Shown one piece after another: positions 63,150 to 64,000 of a stretch of 64,000 nt of DNA. Position 1 is the stretch's first letter. Each line of letters opens with the position of its first letter. The notes under the pieces are model-generated. The model did no database searches and was not told where the DNA came from. It saw nothing but the letters and a program-made list of their open reading frames with translations. The stretch is from NCBI GenBank assembly GCA_946894095.1, contig OX335660.1, positions 1,307,001-1,371,000 on the forward strand. Reading direction: 5' to 3'. Both the position numbers and the translations under genes were made by a program. Source of the DNA: Incurvaria masculella (lineage: Eukaryota > Arthropoda > Insecta > Lepidoptera > Incurvariidae).

Positions 63150-64000
63150 TAGCGGGTAAACTTTTATAAAAATCCATTGAATTAATGAGGTTTTTCAAAT
63201 GATTGTTACATTTCCTTCCTTAAGGCGCTAGGACTAGCCAACTACTCGCGCCATACAAATGCACTTTTTAACAAATGTAATAATATGTAGTGAAACGCTT
63301 CAGCAAATCCAAATAGAACTCCAGACTGATAATGGATTGTTAATATTTTTTTATTCCATCATTTATTTAAATAATAATAAAAATAAAAAAAGTTGATTTT
63401 TCTCATTAGAAATCTGAAAGTCATTCGATTTCTAGATATAAGCAAAAACAGCATATATGCATAAACAAAAAATTCCATTTGCTTTTAGATTTCTACATTT
63501 AGTCAAAAAAGTTCGGAAATGGACACCGTTTCCGCAATGTATTTTGTATAGAAAAAGGAAACATACATTAACGAAAATCATTCGATTCCTAGAAAAGGAA
63601 TCATATATTGTAAGGATGACACTTATAATCGTCAGACTTAGTTAGTTTACTTGGGGTGCCTCGTCTAACTTTGCGATTTGGCTAGTACCAGGCCCTTAAA
63701 TAGAGGAGGAGCAGAGGCAAATGGAAAGTAAAACATGACACCGTCTAAGGAGTGCATGACTTGTTTAAAATATCGCGATATCTATCTATCTATGGTTATG
63801 GAATATTTTTTATTAATATAAATTGAAATTGATTACATTTTCAATAAAACATTTGTGATAATTGGAAATTTCAATGAAACAAACGAGTATACTATTGACT
63901 GATATCTTTTATTTTTAAATTTCTTATTTAAATATTATTGCTTACAATACAAAAGGTACAATTGCAACTTTCGCAGAAATTTTTCTGACTATGTTTTCTA
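63150..64000. other. AT-rich intergenic DNA, no gene seen
   Basis: Short ORFs only. ATTCGATTTCTAGA and ATTCGATTCCTAGA phrases (63424, 63580) hint at a weak repeat. Nothing else supported. Confidence 0.5.

Noticed and set aside
1..64000. tRNA, rRNA and bacterial-type operon signals
   Set aside because: No cloverleaf with conserved A/B boxes, no rRNA sequence and no ribosome-binding pattern was found by reading; introns show a eukaryotic genome.

Overview
The window is nuclear DNA of an insect, AT-rich and dominated by transposable elements, with a cluster of bracovirus-type genes: protein tyrosine phosphatase (PTP) genes and short IkB-like ankyrin (vankyrin) genes. Genes have GT-AG introns and there are no tRNA, rRNA or CRISPR features. 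Two repeats (30624-30905 and 56380-56515) look like the 'GGTTCCGTA...GGAACCCT' retroposon tails I know from moths and butterflies, and four or more copies of another short retroposon (9.7, 54.6-55.7, 59.8 kb) also look lepidopteran. I therefore lean to a lepidopteran genome that holds captured bracovirus DNA. A braconid wasp proviral locus remains possible, because that is where PTP and vankyrin genes normally sit in the germline.

Layout. 0.3-2.3 kb: a pogo/Tigger DNA transposon with one nonsense codon. 4.6-8.6 kb: an apparently complete P-element-like transposon (30-bp inverted ends, 8-bp target duplication, intact two-exon THAP transposase) inserted in the last codons of an older gene of unknown family. 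9.7-12.1 kb: a short retroposon and a LINE tail holding a 981-bp TRIM retrotransposon. 13.2-14.0 kb: two broken ankyrin genes. 15.6-18.7 kb: decayed minus-strand ORFs, including a parvovirus/bidnavirus NS1-like P-loop region and a small membrane protein that recurs at 27.1 kb. 19.3-27.8 kb: LINE and Ty3/gypsy remnants, split by a Harbinger transposon whose two genes lie in each other's introns.

28.0-48.0 kb is the bracovirus-like core: five PTP copies (all broken, truncated or chimeric), a tandem array of five about 1.15-kb ankyrin units, and a segmental duplication joining the two ends of the core. Several transposons have inserted inside it, one of them just after a PTP start codon.

48.13-62.24 kb is best read as one very large DNA transposon of about 14.1 kb. 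It has CACTGA/TCAGTG ends, a TA target duplication and long subterminal tandem arrays. It carries two co-directional, apparently intact minus-strand genes: a five-exon SAM-domain protein of 543 aa and, starting one base after its stop codon, an 811-aa C2H2-zinc-finger transposase-like protein. The target was itself an imperfect palindrome. This two-gene element is the best candidate in the window for an undescribed system. After it, 62.4-63.1 kb has two small unidentified plus-strand ORFs, and the rest is AT-rich DNA without a gene I can support.
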